From assembly GCA_029856375.1 (NCBI GenBank), contig JAHQWX010000026.1, positions 1 through 11,317 of the forward strand: a stretch of DNA of 11,317 bases, written 5' to 3'. Positions 1 to 6,703 of this stretch are shown here, piece after piece. Positions within the stretch are counted from its first letter, which is position 1. Each line of letters opens with the position of its first letter. The translations under genes and the position numbers were made by a program. The notes beneath the pieces are model-generated. The model ran no database searches. It saw only the letters and a list, made by a program, of their open reading frames with translations, and was not told the DNA's origin. Source of the DNA: Promethearchaeia archaeon. Its GTDB lineage: Archaea > Asgardarchaeota > Lokiarchaeia > Sigyniarchaeales > SOKP01.

Positions 1-1
1 T

Positions 2-1042
2 GAAATCTCGGACGAAGAAATCGAAGCAATGGAAGAGGCTATAGAAATGGTAAACGATGAATTTGAAGAGGATCAACCAAGAAAGAAATCCTCTAAAAAG
101 AAAATCGATTACGATATTTCTGATTTGCCCGGGGTGGGCGCAGCTACAACCAAAAAGCTTAAGGAAGCAGGATTACTAACTGTTCGAGCAATCGCGGTTA
201 CGCCAAAACAAGTAATTATGGACGAAGCGGGAATTGGGGATAAAACGGCTGAAAAGCTGATACGAGCGTCTCAAGAACTCTTAAATCTTAACTTTAAAAC
301 TGCAAGCGAAATATGGGAAGAGCGAAAAAACCTAAAAAAAATTTCAACTGGTAGTCCGAATTTAGATGAGATTTTAGGTGGAGGAATAGAAACTAAAGCG
401 TTAACCGAATTTTATGGTGAATATAGAACGGGAAAAACCCAATTGATGCATCAATTGTGCGTAAATGTGCAATTACCCCAAGAAAAAGGAGGTCTTGAAG
501 GAAGAGCGCTATATATCGATGCAGAAGGCACTTTTAGACCAGAAAGAATCATTCAAATGGCTGAAGCGTTAGATTTGGACTACAAAAAAATACTTCAAAA
601 CATAACTTTCGCACGAGCGTACAATTCAGATCACCAGATAATGCTTGTGAAAGATGCTTCCCACATTATAGAAGAACAAAATATAAAATTAATCGTTGTG
701 GATTCGCTAATTGGGCACTTTCGAAGCGAATACATAGGAAGAGGGACATTAGCTGAGCGCCAACAATTGCTTAATTCTCATTTGCACGATTTAATCCGTT
801 TAACTGAAATCTTCAGTGATTTGGCTATATTGGTGACTAATCAGGTTCAATCAAAACCCGATGTATTTTATGGAAATCCATTAAGGGCGACGGGTGGGAA
901 TATAATGGCTCACGGTTCAACCATACGAGTTTATCTTAGAAAAGGAAAAGAAGACCAGCGAGTAGCAAAAATTGTTGATGCACCTCATTTGGCAGAAGCT
1001 GAAGCTATATTCACCATTTCTGAAGATGGTATTAGAGATTAA
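2..1042 (+). CDS. radA: RadA/RAD51-family recombinase, probably 5'-partial
   Basis: ATP-dependent strand-exchange protein of archaeal homologous recombination. Numbering from the first ATG (base 29), 337 residues are visible. An N-terminal helix-hairpin-helix domain contains LPGVGAAT (33-40) and GIGDKTAEKL (68-77). The FxxA polymerisation motif is FKTA (89-92). Walker A is GEYRTGKT (130-137), and Walker B is LIVVDS (221-226). A DNA-binding loop region lies around 271-291, and the end GIRD is typical of RadA. The frame stays open to the left edge and adds acidic residues (EISDEEIEAM) that continue the acidic N-terminus. No TATA-like element lies at the right distance before base 29, unlike most other genes here. 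The true start is therefore probably outside the window, with ATG at 29 as the alternative. The family call is very secure. It is RadA rather than the RadB paralogue because the HhH domain is present. The P-loop and some C-terminal residues resemble eukaryotic RAD51 (see findings). Confidence 0.96.
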   Translation, partial: EISDEEIEAMEEAIEMVNDEFEEDQPRKKSSKKKIDYDISDLPGVGAATTKKLKEAGLLTVRAIAVTPKQVIMDEAGIGDKTAEKLIRASQELLNLNFKTASEIWEERKNLKKISTGSPNLDEILGGGIETKALTEFYGEYRTGKTQLMHQLCVNVQLPQEKGGLEGRALYIDAEGTFRPERIIQMAEALDLDYKKILQNITFARAYNSDHQIMLVKDASHIIEEQNIKLIVVDSLIGHFRSEYIGRGTLAERQQLLNSHLHDLIRLTEIFSDLAILVTNQVQSKPDVFYGNPLRATGGNIMAHGSTIRVYLRKGKEDQRVAKIVDAPHLAEAEAIFTISEDGIRD

Positions 1043-1048
1043 ATAAAA

Positions 1049-1057
1049 TTAATATAA
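1049..1057 (+). promoter_or_regulatory. TATA-like box before the URO-D-family gene
   Basis: TTAATATAA is centred about 27 bases upstream of the ATG at 1080, in the 37-base gap after radA. In archaea this distance predicts transcription starting at or beside the start codon. No Shine-Dalgarno motif precedes the ATG, which fits a leaderless mRNA. AT-rich sequence makes chance matches likely. Confidence 0.5.
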
Positions 1058-1079
1058 TCTTAAAACATATCCTATTTTT

Positions 1080-2291
1080 ATGCAAGAGTGGAATTCGTTT
1101 TCTCGCATCAATGCTGTTTTTAACCACGAAATTCCAGACCGCGTTCCTAAATACGAAGGTTCTATAGAGATTCCAGAAATTAGTCCGGGACCTAGCGGTC
1201 AAGACACCTGTTCGGGATTGTTATTCTTTACTCCAGAAATATTAAGAATGGTACGTAGATTTCCTTTTATTCTGAAAATCCTTAAAGGTCTTTTAAGACA
1301 TCCTCAAATGCTTACGCCTATAATCAAGTATATTCCACGGAATGTAAGTAAAGTTCAACGAAAATTTAATTACGATTTGTTCTCCACTGTTCCGGGAGTT
1401 CCCATGGTCTTTACGGAAAAGATCTTCAAGGACTTCTATACCGAGGAAAAAAATAAAGTGATCAGAGGTCCTGGAGGCTTTCTCGTGTGGCGAACCAGTC
1501 CTGATGGAGCTCATACAAGAAATGGATTTATTAGATCTTCAAGCGAGTGGGATAAATATATGGAATTTGATTACGATCATCCTGGAAATTGGACTTTAAC
1601 TTACGAAACTATTGAAGAGTGTAAGAAATTAGATATTGTACCTCAATTTGCAATTTTTGGAGCTGTTGCTTTCGAAGAGCTTTGCCAAATTTTTGGATTC
1701 CCAACATTTTTTCGATTATTAATTAAAGAAAAAGCCTTTGTCAAACGAATTGTAAAAGAGATGAATGATTTTGCAATAAATATTGCTGAAAAAACTCTCG
1801 AACGGGGTGGAAAATATTTCTACATAACAAATGATATTGGATTTAAAGGACGTAGTATTATTTCTCCTAAAATGTTCCGAGAATTTTTTAAATCCGGCTT
1901 AAAGAAATTTTGTAATAGAGTCTATAAATATGGCGGTAAAGTTATGATGCACTCTTGCGGGTATGTCTCAGAATTAATACCAGATTTTATTGAAGCTGGA
2001 ATTGACGCATTACATCCCATCGAGAAACAAGCTGGAAACGACATCGTTGAAATTAAAAAGAAGTACGGTAAAAACCTCGTTTTAGTAGGTAATGTCCCAA
2101 TTCATTTGCTTACTCATGGAACACCCGAAGAAAACTACGACTATGTAAAATTCCTCCTAAAAAATGTTTCAAAGGACGGAGGCCACATTATCTCCTCCTC
2201 GCATTCGGTTACAATGTGGTGTAAGTTAAAAAACTTTTTAGCCTATACTAAAGCCGTTGAAAATTTCGGGACCTATCCAATTAAAATATAA
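1080..2291 (+). CDS. URO-D-fold methyltransferase-like protein (MtaA/CmuA type, not HemE)
   Basis: This 403-residue protein belongs to the uroporphyrinogen decarboxylase superfamily. In anaerobes many members move methyl groups between corrinoid proteins and thiol or other acceptors, using a zinc site. The family core is clear in the second half. ND (251-252) and SPKMFREF (262-269) match the usual DD...SPExFREF segment. HSCG (291-294) supplies the His-x-Cys zinc motif. EAGIDALHPIE (305-315) and VLVGNVP (334-340) follow the barrel pattern. The usual distal zinc Cys would lie near 374-381; here the segment reads SSSHS (372-376) with a Cys at 381. The N-terminal active-site arginine/GRY region of HemE is absent, and residues 45-95 form a basic, hydrophobic insertion. 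A role in heme synthesis is therefore unlikely. The substrate is unknown. It lies 21 bases upstream of the MBL-fold gene on the same strand, and the two could work together. Confidence 0.85.
   Translation: MQEWNSFSRINAVFNHEIPDRVPKYEGSIEIPEISPGPSGQDTCSGLLFFTPEILRMVRRFPFILKILKGLLRHPQMLTPIIKYIPRNVSKVQRKFNYDLFSTVPGVPMVFTEKIFKDFYTEEKNKVIRGPGGFLVWRTSPDGAHTRNGFIRSSSEWDKYMEFDYDHPGNWTLTYETIEECKKLDIVPQFAIFGAVAFEELCQIFGFPTFFRLLIKEKAFVKRIVKEMNDFAINIAEKTLERGGKYFYITNDIGFKGRSIISPKMFREFFKSGLKKFCNRVYKYGGKVMMHSCGYVSELIPDFIEAGIDALHPIEKQAGNDIVEIKKKYGKNLVLVGNVPIHLLTHGTPEENYDYVKFLLKNVSKDGGHIISSSHSVTMWCKLKNFLAYTKAVENFGTYPIKI
2281..2291 (+). promoter_or_regulatory. TATA-like box overlapping the URO-D-family stop codon
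   Basis: TTAAAATATAA is centred about 27 bases before the ATG at 2313 and covers the last codons and stop of the preceding gene. If real, it would give the MBL-fold gene its own leaderless transcript despite the tight spacing. Part of the match is forced by coding sequence, so confidence is modest. Confidence 0.4.
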
Positions 2292-2312
2292 TGTTCAATA
2301 TATCTAATTATC

Positions 2313-3047
2313 ATGAGCCAAACAAATGTTCGATTAACAATTGTATATGACGATTATAATGGAGTAAAACCCGGATTTACGAAATCCTTTGGATTTGCCG
2401 TTTTGATAGAAAAGAACAATAAAAATATTCTGTTCGATACTGGTACGAAAATTTATCCACTTACTGCAAATTTGGAAACTCTTGGAGTATCTCTAAGATC
2501 GCTGGATGCCGTAATACTTAGCCACAATCATTACGACCACACAGATGGATTACCTGAGATACTATCAAGAAATCCCGATATCCCTGTATATGTCCATCAA
2601 TTCTGGGATAAGCCAGTACGTTCACAAGGGATTTATGTCCCTCAAAAAAATAGAGTGACGATTAATAGTGCAAGAGAAATTGAAGAAATTACTTCAGGTT
2701 TGTATATTACGGGAGCTCTCATCTCACCGGATTATGGTGGTATTTATGAGCAATCCGTGTATATAAAAGCACCTAATAGTTATATTCTATTATGCGGCTG
2801 TTGCCATCAAGGATTGAATGCGTGCTTAAACGAAAGACTACCATTGAACATCCCTCAAAACTCAAAATTAAACATTATGGGGGGATTACACGGCTCAAAA
2901 TTTTCCAACGATGAGGCAGAGCATATTAACACATATGTCGAATCGATTATTCTATGCCATTGCACAAAAAACACGCAACTCTTCAAGAATCAATTCGGTG
3001 AAAAATGTCGAGCAGGTATTCTTGGAGAAATTTATTATTTTGAATAA
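2313..3047 (+). CDS. Metallo-beta-lactamase-fold hydrolase, DHPPP-synthase-like (COG1237 type)
   Basis: A cytosolic 244-residue MBL-fold protein. It has DTG (42-44), the metal-binding signature H-N-H-Y-D-H at 71-76, a second-site His in GCCHQG (162-167, H165), H203 in GGLHGS, and a terminal His in CHC (215-217, H216). This order matches the group annotated as 7,8-dihydropterin-6-methyl-4-(ribofuranosyl)aminobenzene-5'-phosphate synthase, often found in methanogens and other anaerobes. That name rests on annotation more than on biochemistry, so the exact substrate is open. Compared with the common GCSHPG form, Ser is replaced by Cys, and C161, C163, C164 and C171 make this loop unusually cysteine-rich. 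There is no signal peptide. It follows the URO-D-family gene and converges with the FTR-like gene, leaving only 5 bases between stop codons. A link to pterin/one-carbon metabolism is inference from family and neighbour. Confidence 0.85.
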   Translation: MSQTNVRLTIVYDDYNGVKPGFTKSFGFAVLIEKNNKNILFDTGTKIYPLTANLETLGVSLRSLDAVILSHNHYDHTDGLPEILSRNPDIPVYVHQFWDKPVRSQGIYVPQKNRVTINSAREIEEITSGLYITGALISPDYGGIYEQSVYIKAPNSYILLCGCCHQGLNACLNERLPLNIPQNSKLNIMGGLHGSKFSNDEAEHINTYVESIILCHCTKNTQLFKNQFGEKCRAGILGEIYYFE

Positions 3048-3052
3048 GAAAA

Positions 3053-3397
3053 TTATGCTTTAATGTACATTTGGCAATGGCATTGGCCCATTTCTTCCGC
3101 CTCATCCAAGCATTCTTTACAAGGACAGATGTTTTCGTCAATATGTTGTAGTTTACAAGGACAAAAAGGAGCACCTTCTTTGTCTATGAATTTATTCTCT
3201 CCTTTTAATAGTGTGTTGACCTTCTTCTCATCGTTTAGTTTAATCTTAAACTGTTTTATTATGAATAGTCTATTTACAATACGTCCATCCTTGAGCTCAA
3301 TGTCGTAATCGAACTCCTTTTTTCCCTCGTCGAATGCTTTATTGTACGCATTTACAAAATCTTGACAATCTTCTATCGTCTTAACCATTTTCTCCAC
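3053..3397 (-). CDS. Ferredoxin-thioredoxin reductase catalytic-subunit-like protein
   Basis: This 114-residue protein ends in CPC (79-81), CPC (91-93) and CHC (106-108), the signature of the FTR catalytic (beta) chain. In characterised FTR, four of these Cys hold a 4Fe-4S cluster and two form the redox-active disulfide; the His of CHC is near the active site. The protein would pass electrons from ferredoxin to thioredoxin-like partners. The spacing differs from the classical CPC-X16-CPC-X8-CHC: here it is X9 and X12, with an extra Cys at 96. The upstream part (about 44-78) has the expected charged helix leading into the first CPC. The first codon in this frame is GTG at 3397; an ATG lies three codons in, at 3388. 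A TATA-like box centred near 3422 sits 25 bases before the GTG, which supports GTG or a very short leader before the ATG. No variable-chain partner is visible here. A different iron-sulfur role is possible. Confidence 0.8.
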   Translation of the reverse strand: MEKMVKTIEDCQDFVNAYNKAFDEGKKEFDYDIELKDGRIVNRLFIIKQFKIKLNDEKKVNTLLKGENKFIDKEGAPFCPCKLQHIDENICPCKECLDEAEEMGQCHCQMYIKA

Positions 3398-3417
3398 TTA
3401 AAATTTGGTTTTCTATT

Positions 3418-3426
3418 TTATATAAA
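3418..3426 (-). promoter_or_regulatory. TATA-like box before the FTR-like gene
   Basis: On the minus strand this reads TTTATATAA, close to the archaeal consensus. It is centred 25 bases before the GTG at 3397 and 34 before the ATG at 3388. It favours a leaderless GTG start, or a short leader in which GTGGAG could act as a weak ribosome-binding site for the ATG. Confidence 0.55.
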
Positions 3427-3437
3427 TAAGGGGATCT

Positions 3438-4025
3438 TTAAGAATTTTCAATATTCTTTAATTTTTTATATTCGTAGAAATGAAACCCAAAGAAGAAAAA
3501 ATAAGGGAGCACTAAGTACCAAAACTCGACCGCAAGAAAAATATTCGCAATCATCATTAAAACAAATACGATTACTTCTACAGAAACAAATCCTTTACTT
3601 CCATAATATCTAAACACGAAAAAAGAATGTCCGACCTTGTAGTTTGAGAGAATTTCCTTGATATTTTTTTCTTCCTCGCGTGATATTAATAATCTTACTC
3701 CAATTGTTTTTCCAGTATAAAAGAGATTAATCCCCCAATCAAAAGTGTCAATTAAAATGTGAATTATAAGAACTGCACCACATATAACGATTAGAGGATA
3801 TAAAAGTATTAGTCCTACTAACAACATCACACTACCTGGCCATATTGAATGGGTTATTAAATTCCTATGATTATTGTCTTTATCGTATTTTGAGAATACT
3901 ATATCAAAATCAATAATAAAAGCGCAAAATATAATTAGTGAATATTCAATTAAATTAAGGTTTAAGAAGTAGTGGCTGATAGATGCAACAACCACGCCTA
4001 TTGCATAATGTACATTTATGTGCAT
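3438..4025 (-). CDS. Multi-pass membrane protein, YdjM/DUF457-like putative metal-dependent hydrolase
   Basis: A 195-residue protein with about five hydrophobic segments (roughly 7-23, 26-42, 63-92, 131-149, 153-165). The polar residues match the YdjM/DUF457 membrane family (annotated as membrane-bound metal-dependent hydrolase). D39 and D41 sit in the IDFDIVF segment. H53-R54 and THS (58-60) match the usual HRGxTHS motif, and H89, D93 and D96 in HILIDTFDWG supply further possible ligands. In most relatives a Gly follows HR; here it is Asn. The enzymatic activity of the family is not well established, so the hydrolase label is tentative. A loop of about 30 residues (115-130) is rich in Glu and Lys and would be cytosolic. 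The gene starts 15 bases after the kinase stop codon. It has both a TATA-like box 24-25 bases before the ATG and a purine-rich AGGAAAG about 10 bases before it, so either separate or joint transcription is possible. Confidence 0.65.
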   Translation of the reverse strand: MHINVHYAIGVVVASISHYFLNLNLIEYSLIIFCAFIIDFDIVFSKYDKDNNHRNLITHSIWPGSVMLLVGLILLYPLIVICGAVLIIHILIDTFDWGINLFYTGKTIGVRLLISREEEKNIKEILSNYKVGHSFFVFRYYGSKGFVSVEVIVFVLMMIANIFLAVEFWYLVLPYFFFFGFHFYEYKKLKNIENS

Positions 4026-4040
4026 AAGATAGTCTCTTTC

Positions 4041-5027
4041 CTAATCTATATAGTTTTTATTGCTTATTCTCTCTAGAACCTTCTCTTTTGGTTGGAATCC
4101 TTTTGGTCCTTTGGACTCAACTAAGAACGATGCAGCGGCTGATGCATAATAGCCGGACTTCTTCACAGCATCCCAATCTTTAGACGAATTAATAAATTCG
4201 TATAGGAAAACTGACATATACGCGTCTCCTGCGCCTGTCTCGTCAACTACTCTATCTGATTTGAATGCAGGGATTTTTATTATGTCTTTTCCTCGCTTTG
4301 CAATAAGAGAGCCATTTGTCCCTAATGTAGTTATGATCATAGAATCATTTGTTGCCAAATTTTTAATAGATTCAATTGGATCACTAATTCCCGAGAGTGC
4401 ATACATTTCCTCTTCAGATCCCTTCAAAATAAGCATCTCATCTAAGATATCGATCATATAGGCAACTTCTTGTTTAAATTCATCGTCAGACCTTAAGCGA
4501 ATATGGCCATTATCGTCAATCTTACGAATAAATCCTTGAATATCGATTGCAATATAACAATCTTTTAAATTGTTTTTTAGAGATTTGATATATTCAATGT
4601 CAATTTCGTTGCACAAGGGGCATAAAATAATACCATCCAATTCTTGTAGCAAATAATCCGAAGGAAAATTATTAAAATCGAGATTGGGGCTTTTAGACAC
4701 TAACCGCAAATCTCGACTGTGATTGTAATAATTGAGAACGAAATTTGTATTACTTGTATTAAAACGCGTAACTCCAGCTAAATTTATTTCTCTATTATGA
4801 ATCTCTTCTAATAGTTTTTCGTTGAAATTTAAGCTCCCTAAACTTGATACAATTCCAATCCAGACATTATCGGTATAAATTTTTAAAGCTAAAGAACCGT
4901 AAGTAACTCCCCCTCCGAGAGTTTGTTTTCTCTCCTCCTCAAATCTTATAATATTATCTATGGCAAAATGACCACAAAAAACAATTTTTGTTTTTTTATT
5001 TGAAGAATAAAAATTTGGATCGTTCAT
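4041..5027 (-). CDS. PfkB/ribokinase-family sugar or nucleoside kinase
   Basis: This 328-residue cytosolic kinase transfers phosphate from ATP to a hydroxyl of a sugar, nucleoside or polyol. The C-terminal PfkB signature is complete: DETGAGDAY at 262-270, with D268 as the predicted catalytic base and G265-A266-G267 forming the anion hole. The N-terminal substrate lid region has GGG (38-40), usual for the family. TLGTNGSLI (234-242) matches the common TxGxxG motif, and LKGSEEE (201-207) matches the NxxE-type magnesium region. Substrate cannot be read from sequence; archaeal relatives include nucleoside, inositol and ADP-dependent-like kinases. The ATG at 5027 is the only good start. No TATA-like box stands about 25 bases upstream, and no Shine-Dalgarno motif is seen. 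It may therefore be co-transcribed with the coiled-coil gene, which ends 35 bases upstream. Confidence 0.85.
   Translation of the reverse strand: MNDPNFYSSNKKTKIVFCGHFAIDNIIRFEEERKQTLGGGVTYGSLALKIYTDNVWIGIVSSLGSLNFNEKLLEEIHNREINLAGVTRFNTSNTNFVLNYYNHSRDLRLVSKSPNLDFNNFPSDYLLQELDGIILCPLCNEIDIEYIKSLKNNLKDCYIAIDIQGFIRKIDDNGHIRLRSDDEFKQEVAYMIDILDEMLILKGSEEEMYALSGISDPIESIKNLATNDSMIITTLGTNGSLIAKRGKDIIKIPAFKSDRVVDETGAGDAYMSVFLYEFINSSKDWDAVKKSGYYASAAASFLVESKGPKGFQPKEKVLERISNKNYID
4046..4053 (-). promoter_or_regulatory. TATA-like box inside the 3' end of the kinase gene
   Basis: CTATATAG is centred 24-25 bases before the ATG at 4025 and overlaps the last codons (Tyr-Ile-Asp) of the PfkB-family gene. 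Because Tyr-Ile codons naturally create TATATA, the match may be accidental, but the distance is the one seen for other genes in the window. Confidence 0.4.
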
Positions 5028-5054
5028 ATTTATAGTGTTAAGCTGGAAGCGATT

Positions 5055-5070
5055 AGAAATAATTATTTCT
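5055..5070. repeat. Perfect 16-base palindrome between coiled-coil and kinase genes
   Basis: AGAAATAATTATTTCT is fully self-complementary. It covers the coiled-coil gene's stop codon and lies 28-43 bases upstream of the kinase ATG. It could be an operator or part of a weak terminator. All but two base pairs are A-T, so chance is a real alternative. Confidence 0.45.
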
Positions 5071-6052
5071 CTTGTTTTTTTAGATCCGCTATAATTTTAT
5101 CTTTCTTCTTTATCTCAACCTTTAATTTGTTGATCTTATTCTGCAAATCTTCAAGCAATCCTGTTGGAACGGCTCCCCCACTGCTAGTTTGAGGAGCACT
5201 TGTTAATTGAGATTCGAGATCTTTAATAATAGTGTCCTTGTTCGTAAGTTTTTCCTCATAACTTTTTATTAACTCCGTTTCGGCAGATTTTTTACTAGAT
5301 TCAAATTCATTTATTTTATTCAATAAGTCTTGCTTTTCTTGTTCAAGCTGCACAATTTTTTCGTGATCACCACCCCCTGCTGCTTTTGGTTGCGCGCTTT
5401 TTAACTGTTTATTTTCGGCAATTAAACTTTGAACCTTCTTTTTACTTTGATTCAATTTATCTTGCAAATCTTGGACTAAAAGGTTTATGCTCCCATGTGT
5501 TTGTAACTCATCTTCCGCTTTTTTGAATGCTACAATTTCTGATTCCTGACTTTTGATTTTTTCCATCAATTCCTTATTGATTGCAGCAATCTCCTCGATT
5601 TGATTATCTTTTTGTTTTATTTTTTCTTCTAATTCTTCTAAATCACCGACCTTTATTGCCACAGGAGCAGTGATCGCAGTTTTTAGGTCGTAAATCTCCT
5701 CATCCCTCTGCTTGATTACTTGTTGAGTCTCTAATAACGCCGCCTTGTTCTTTTCTAATTCTCTCTTTAACACATCGTTTTCCATCTGTAGCTTCATGGT
5801 AGCATTTTTCTTTTCTATGTCAAAAGCCGATACTTTTTCTTTTAAACCTTTAATTACTTTCTCTGCTTCGTTTAAAAGATCAATATTTTTCACAATCTTT
5901 TCTTTTAATTCTTCATTTTGTTTGGTTAATTCTGCAACCTCAGCTGTCTTTTGGGATATCTTCTCAATCAGCCCCCCAACAGCAGAAGGTTCGCCTGCTG
6001 CGGCTTTTTTCTTCCAAAGGCTTACAAAATCTTCCCCTTCTTTATCTCCCAT
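5063..6052 (-). CDS. Long segmented coiled-coil protein of unknown function
   Basis: I do not recognise a named family. The 329 residues are dominated by Glu, Lys, Gln, Leu and Ile in heptad-like order, with very few aromatics and no Cys. After a short N-terminal segment (MGDKEGEDFVSLWKKKAAAG), four helical stretches are predicted at about 25-127, 138-219, 230-284 and 299-329. They are separated by Ala/Pro/Gly/Ser-rich linkers near 129-137, 220-229 and 285-298. A decapeptide-like motif (basic or polar, Lys/Arg, Asp, x, x, Ile, x, Asp/Glu, Leu/Ile) recurs at 115, 147, 271 and 316. The segments at 193-207 and 300-314 also resemble each other (DLQ-D/N-K-L/I-N). There is no signal peptide or membrane segment, so a cytosolic scaffold or filament-like role is plausible but unproven. 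It lies between the rhomboid and kinase genes. Low-complexity coiled coils often match myosin, SMC or golgin tails by composition alone. Confidence 0.8.
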   Translation of the reverse strand: MGDKEGEDFVSLWKKKAAAGEPSAVGGLIEKISQKTAEVAELTKQNEELKEKIVKNIDLLNEAEKVIKGLKEKVSAFDIEKKNATMKLQMENDVLKRELEKNKAALLETQQVIKQRDEEIYDLKTAITAPVAIKVGDLEELEEKIKQKDNQIEEIAAINKELMEKIKSQESEIVAFKKAEDELQTHGSINLLVQDLQDKLNQSKKKVQSLIAENKQLKSAQPKAAGGGDHEKIVQLEQEKQDLLNKINEFESSKKSAETELIKSYEEKLTNKDTIIKDLESQLTSAPQTSSGGAVPTGLLEDLQNKINKLKVEIKKKDKIIADLKKQEK

Positions 6053-6071
6053 TTTTCTTTTTCCACACGAG

Positions 6072-6086
6072 TTATAAGTATTATTT
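6072..6086 (-). promoter_or_regulatory. TATA-like region before the coiled-coil gene
   Basis: On the minus strand this reads AAATAATACTTATAA, with the CTTATAA part centred about 23 bases before the ATG at 6052. A purine-rich GGAAAAAGAAA also precedes the ATG. This suggests an own promoter, leaderless or nearly so. Confidence 0.4.
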
Positions 6087-6107
6087 AGTCTTTCCTTTTA
6101 ATAAAAT

Positions 6108-6686
6108 TTAATCATAATCGTATAAGACTGATTTTTTCCTATTATAGAAATATCCAACCAATAAACCAACTATTCCCCCTCCTAAGTGGGCTATAGTGTT
6201 AATCCCTTCTCCCATTGATTGAATTAAAAAAAGACCCAAATAGACCAACCCAATGAGAAGTGCACTTTTATCATAAGAAATGTAGCTCATAATAGATGCA
6301 CCAACCAATCCAAAAATACATCCTGAAGCACCCAAACTAATTACATCTATAGGTAAGAAAATCAAGCTGAAAATGTTTCCAACTAACCCAGATAAAAAAT
6401 AAATTGCTGTGAACTCGATTTTTTTGTAGTTTGACTCAAGCGCAACACCAAAAAGAAAAAGAAATAGCATATTATTGAAAAGATGCATTGGATCTGCGTG
6501 AAAAAACATCGCTGTAAATAATCTCCAAATCTCTCCTTGAATTATGTTTTCATTAATCTGAGAAAAAAATATGATCCATTCGTCCCCGAGTCCAAGATTG
6601 AAGAGAAAGTATATGAGAATATTTACAGTCAATAAAATTATAGTAATTCTCGCGTTCTTTATCGATTTTTCGTCTAATACTAACAT
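6108..6686 (-). CDS. Rhomboid-family intramembrane serine protease
   Basis: Numbering from the ATG at 6686, this is a 192-residue, six-helix rhomboid that cuts membrane-embedded substrates. Hydrophobic helices run from about residue 12. WRLFTAMFFH (54-63) is the L1-loop/TM2 motif. H68 and N72 correspond to the oxyanion-stabilising His and Asn of GlpG. The catalytic Ser is S121 in LGASGCIFG, and the catalytic His is H167 in AHLGGG. All key residues are present, so activity is likely. The open frame continues upstream to a TTG at 6740, which would overlap the MEMO1 gene by 37 bases. The ATG at 6686 is preferred because it removes the overlap and starts 17 bases after the MEMO1 stop, within a purine-rich stretch. 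This spacing suggests co-transcription and perhaps coupled translation with MEMO1. Substrates are unknown. No extra domain is fused. Confidence 0.92.
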   Translation of the reverse strand: MLVLDEKSIKNARITIILLTVNILIYFLFNLGLGDEWIIFFSQINENIIQGEIWRLFTAMFFHADPMHLFNNMLFLFLFGVALESNYKKIEFTAIYFLSGLVGNIFSLIFLPIDVISLGASGCIFGLVGASIMSYISYDKSALLIGLVYLGLFLIQSMGEGINTIAHLGGGIVGLLVGYFYNRKKSVLYDYD

Positions 6687-6703
6687 TTTTTTAAGATACT
6701 CTT

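Noticed and set aside
1080..2291. Calling the URO-D-fold gene HemE (heme biosynthesis)
   Set aside because: The N-terminal HemE active-site region with its Arg/GRY motif is missing and the HSCG zinc half-site of methyltransferase-type members is present.
2983..3613. Several open frames of 60-85 codons on the opposite strand around the FTR-like and DUF457-like genes
   Set aside because: They are antisense to genes with clear conserved motifs, lack family signatures, and have odd composition (Ser/Phe/Lys runs), so they are shadow frames.
5745..6077. Ser/Phe-rich 110-codon frame opposite the coiled-coil gene
   Set aside because: Its composition is the expected reverse complement of Lys/Glu-rich coiled-coil codons, and there is no motif.
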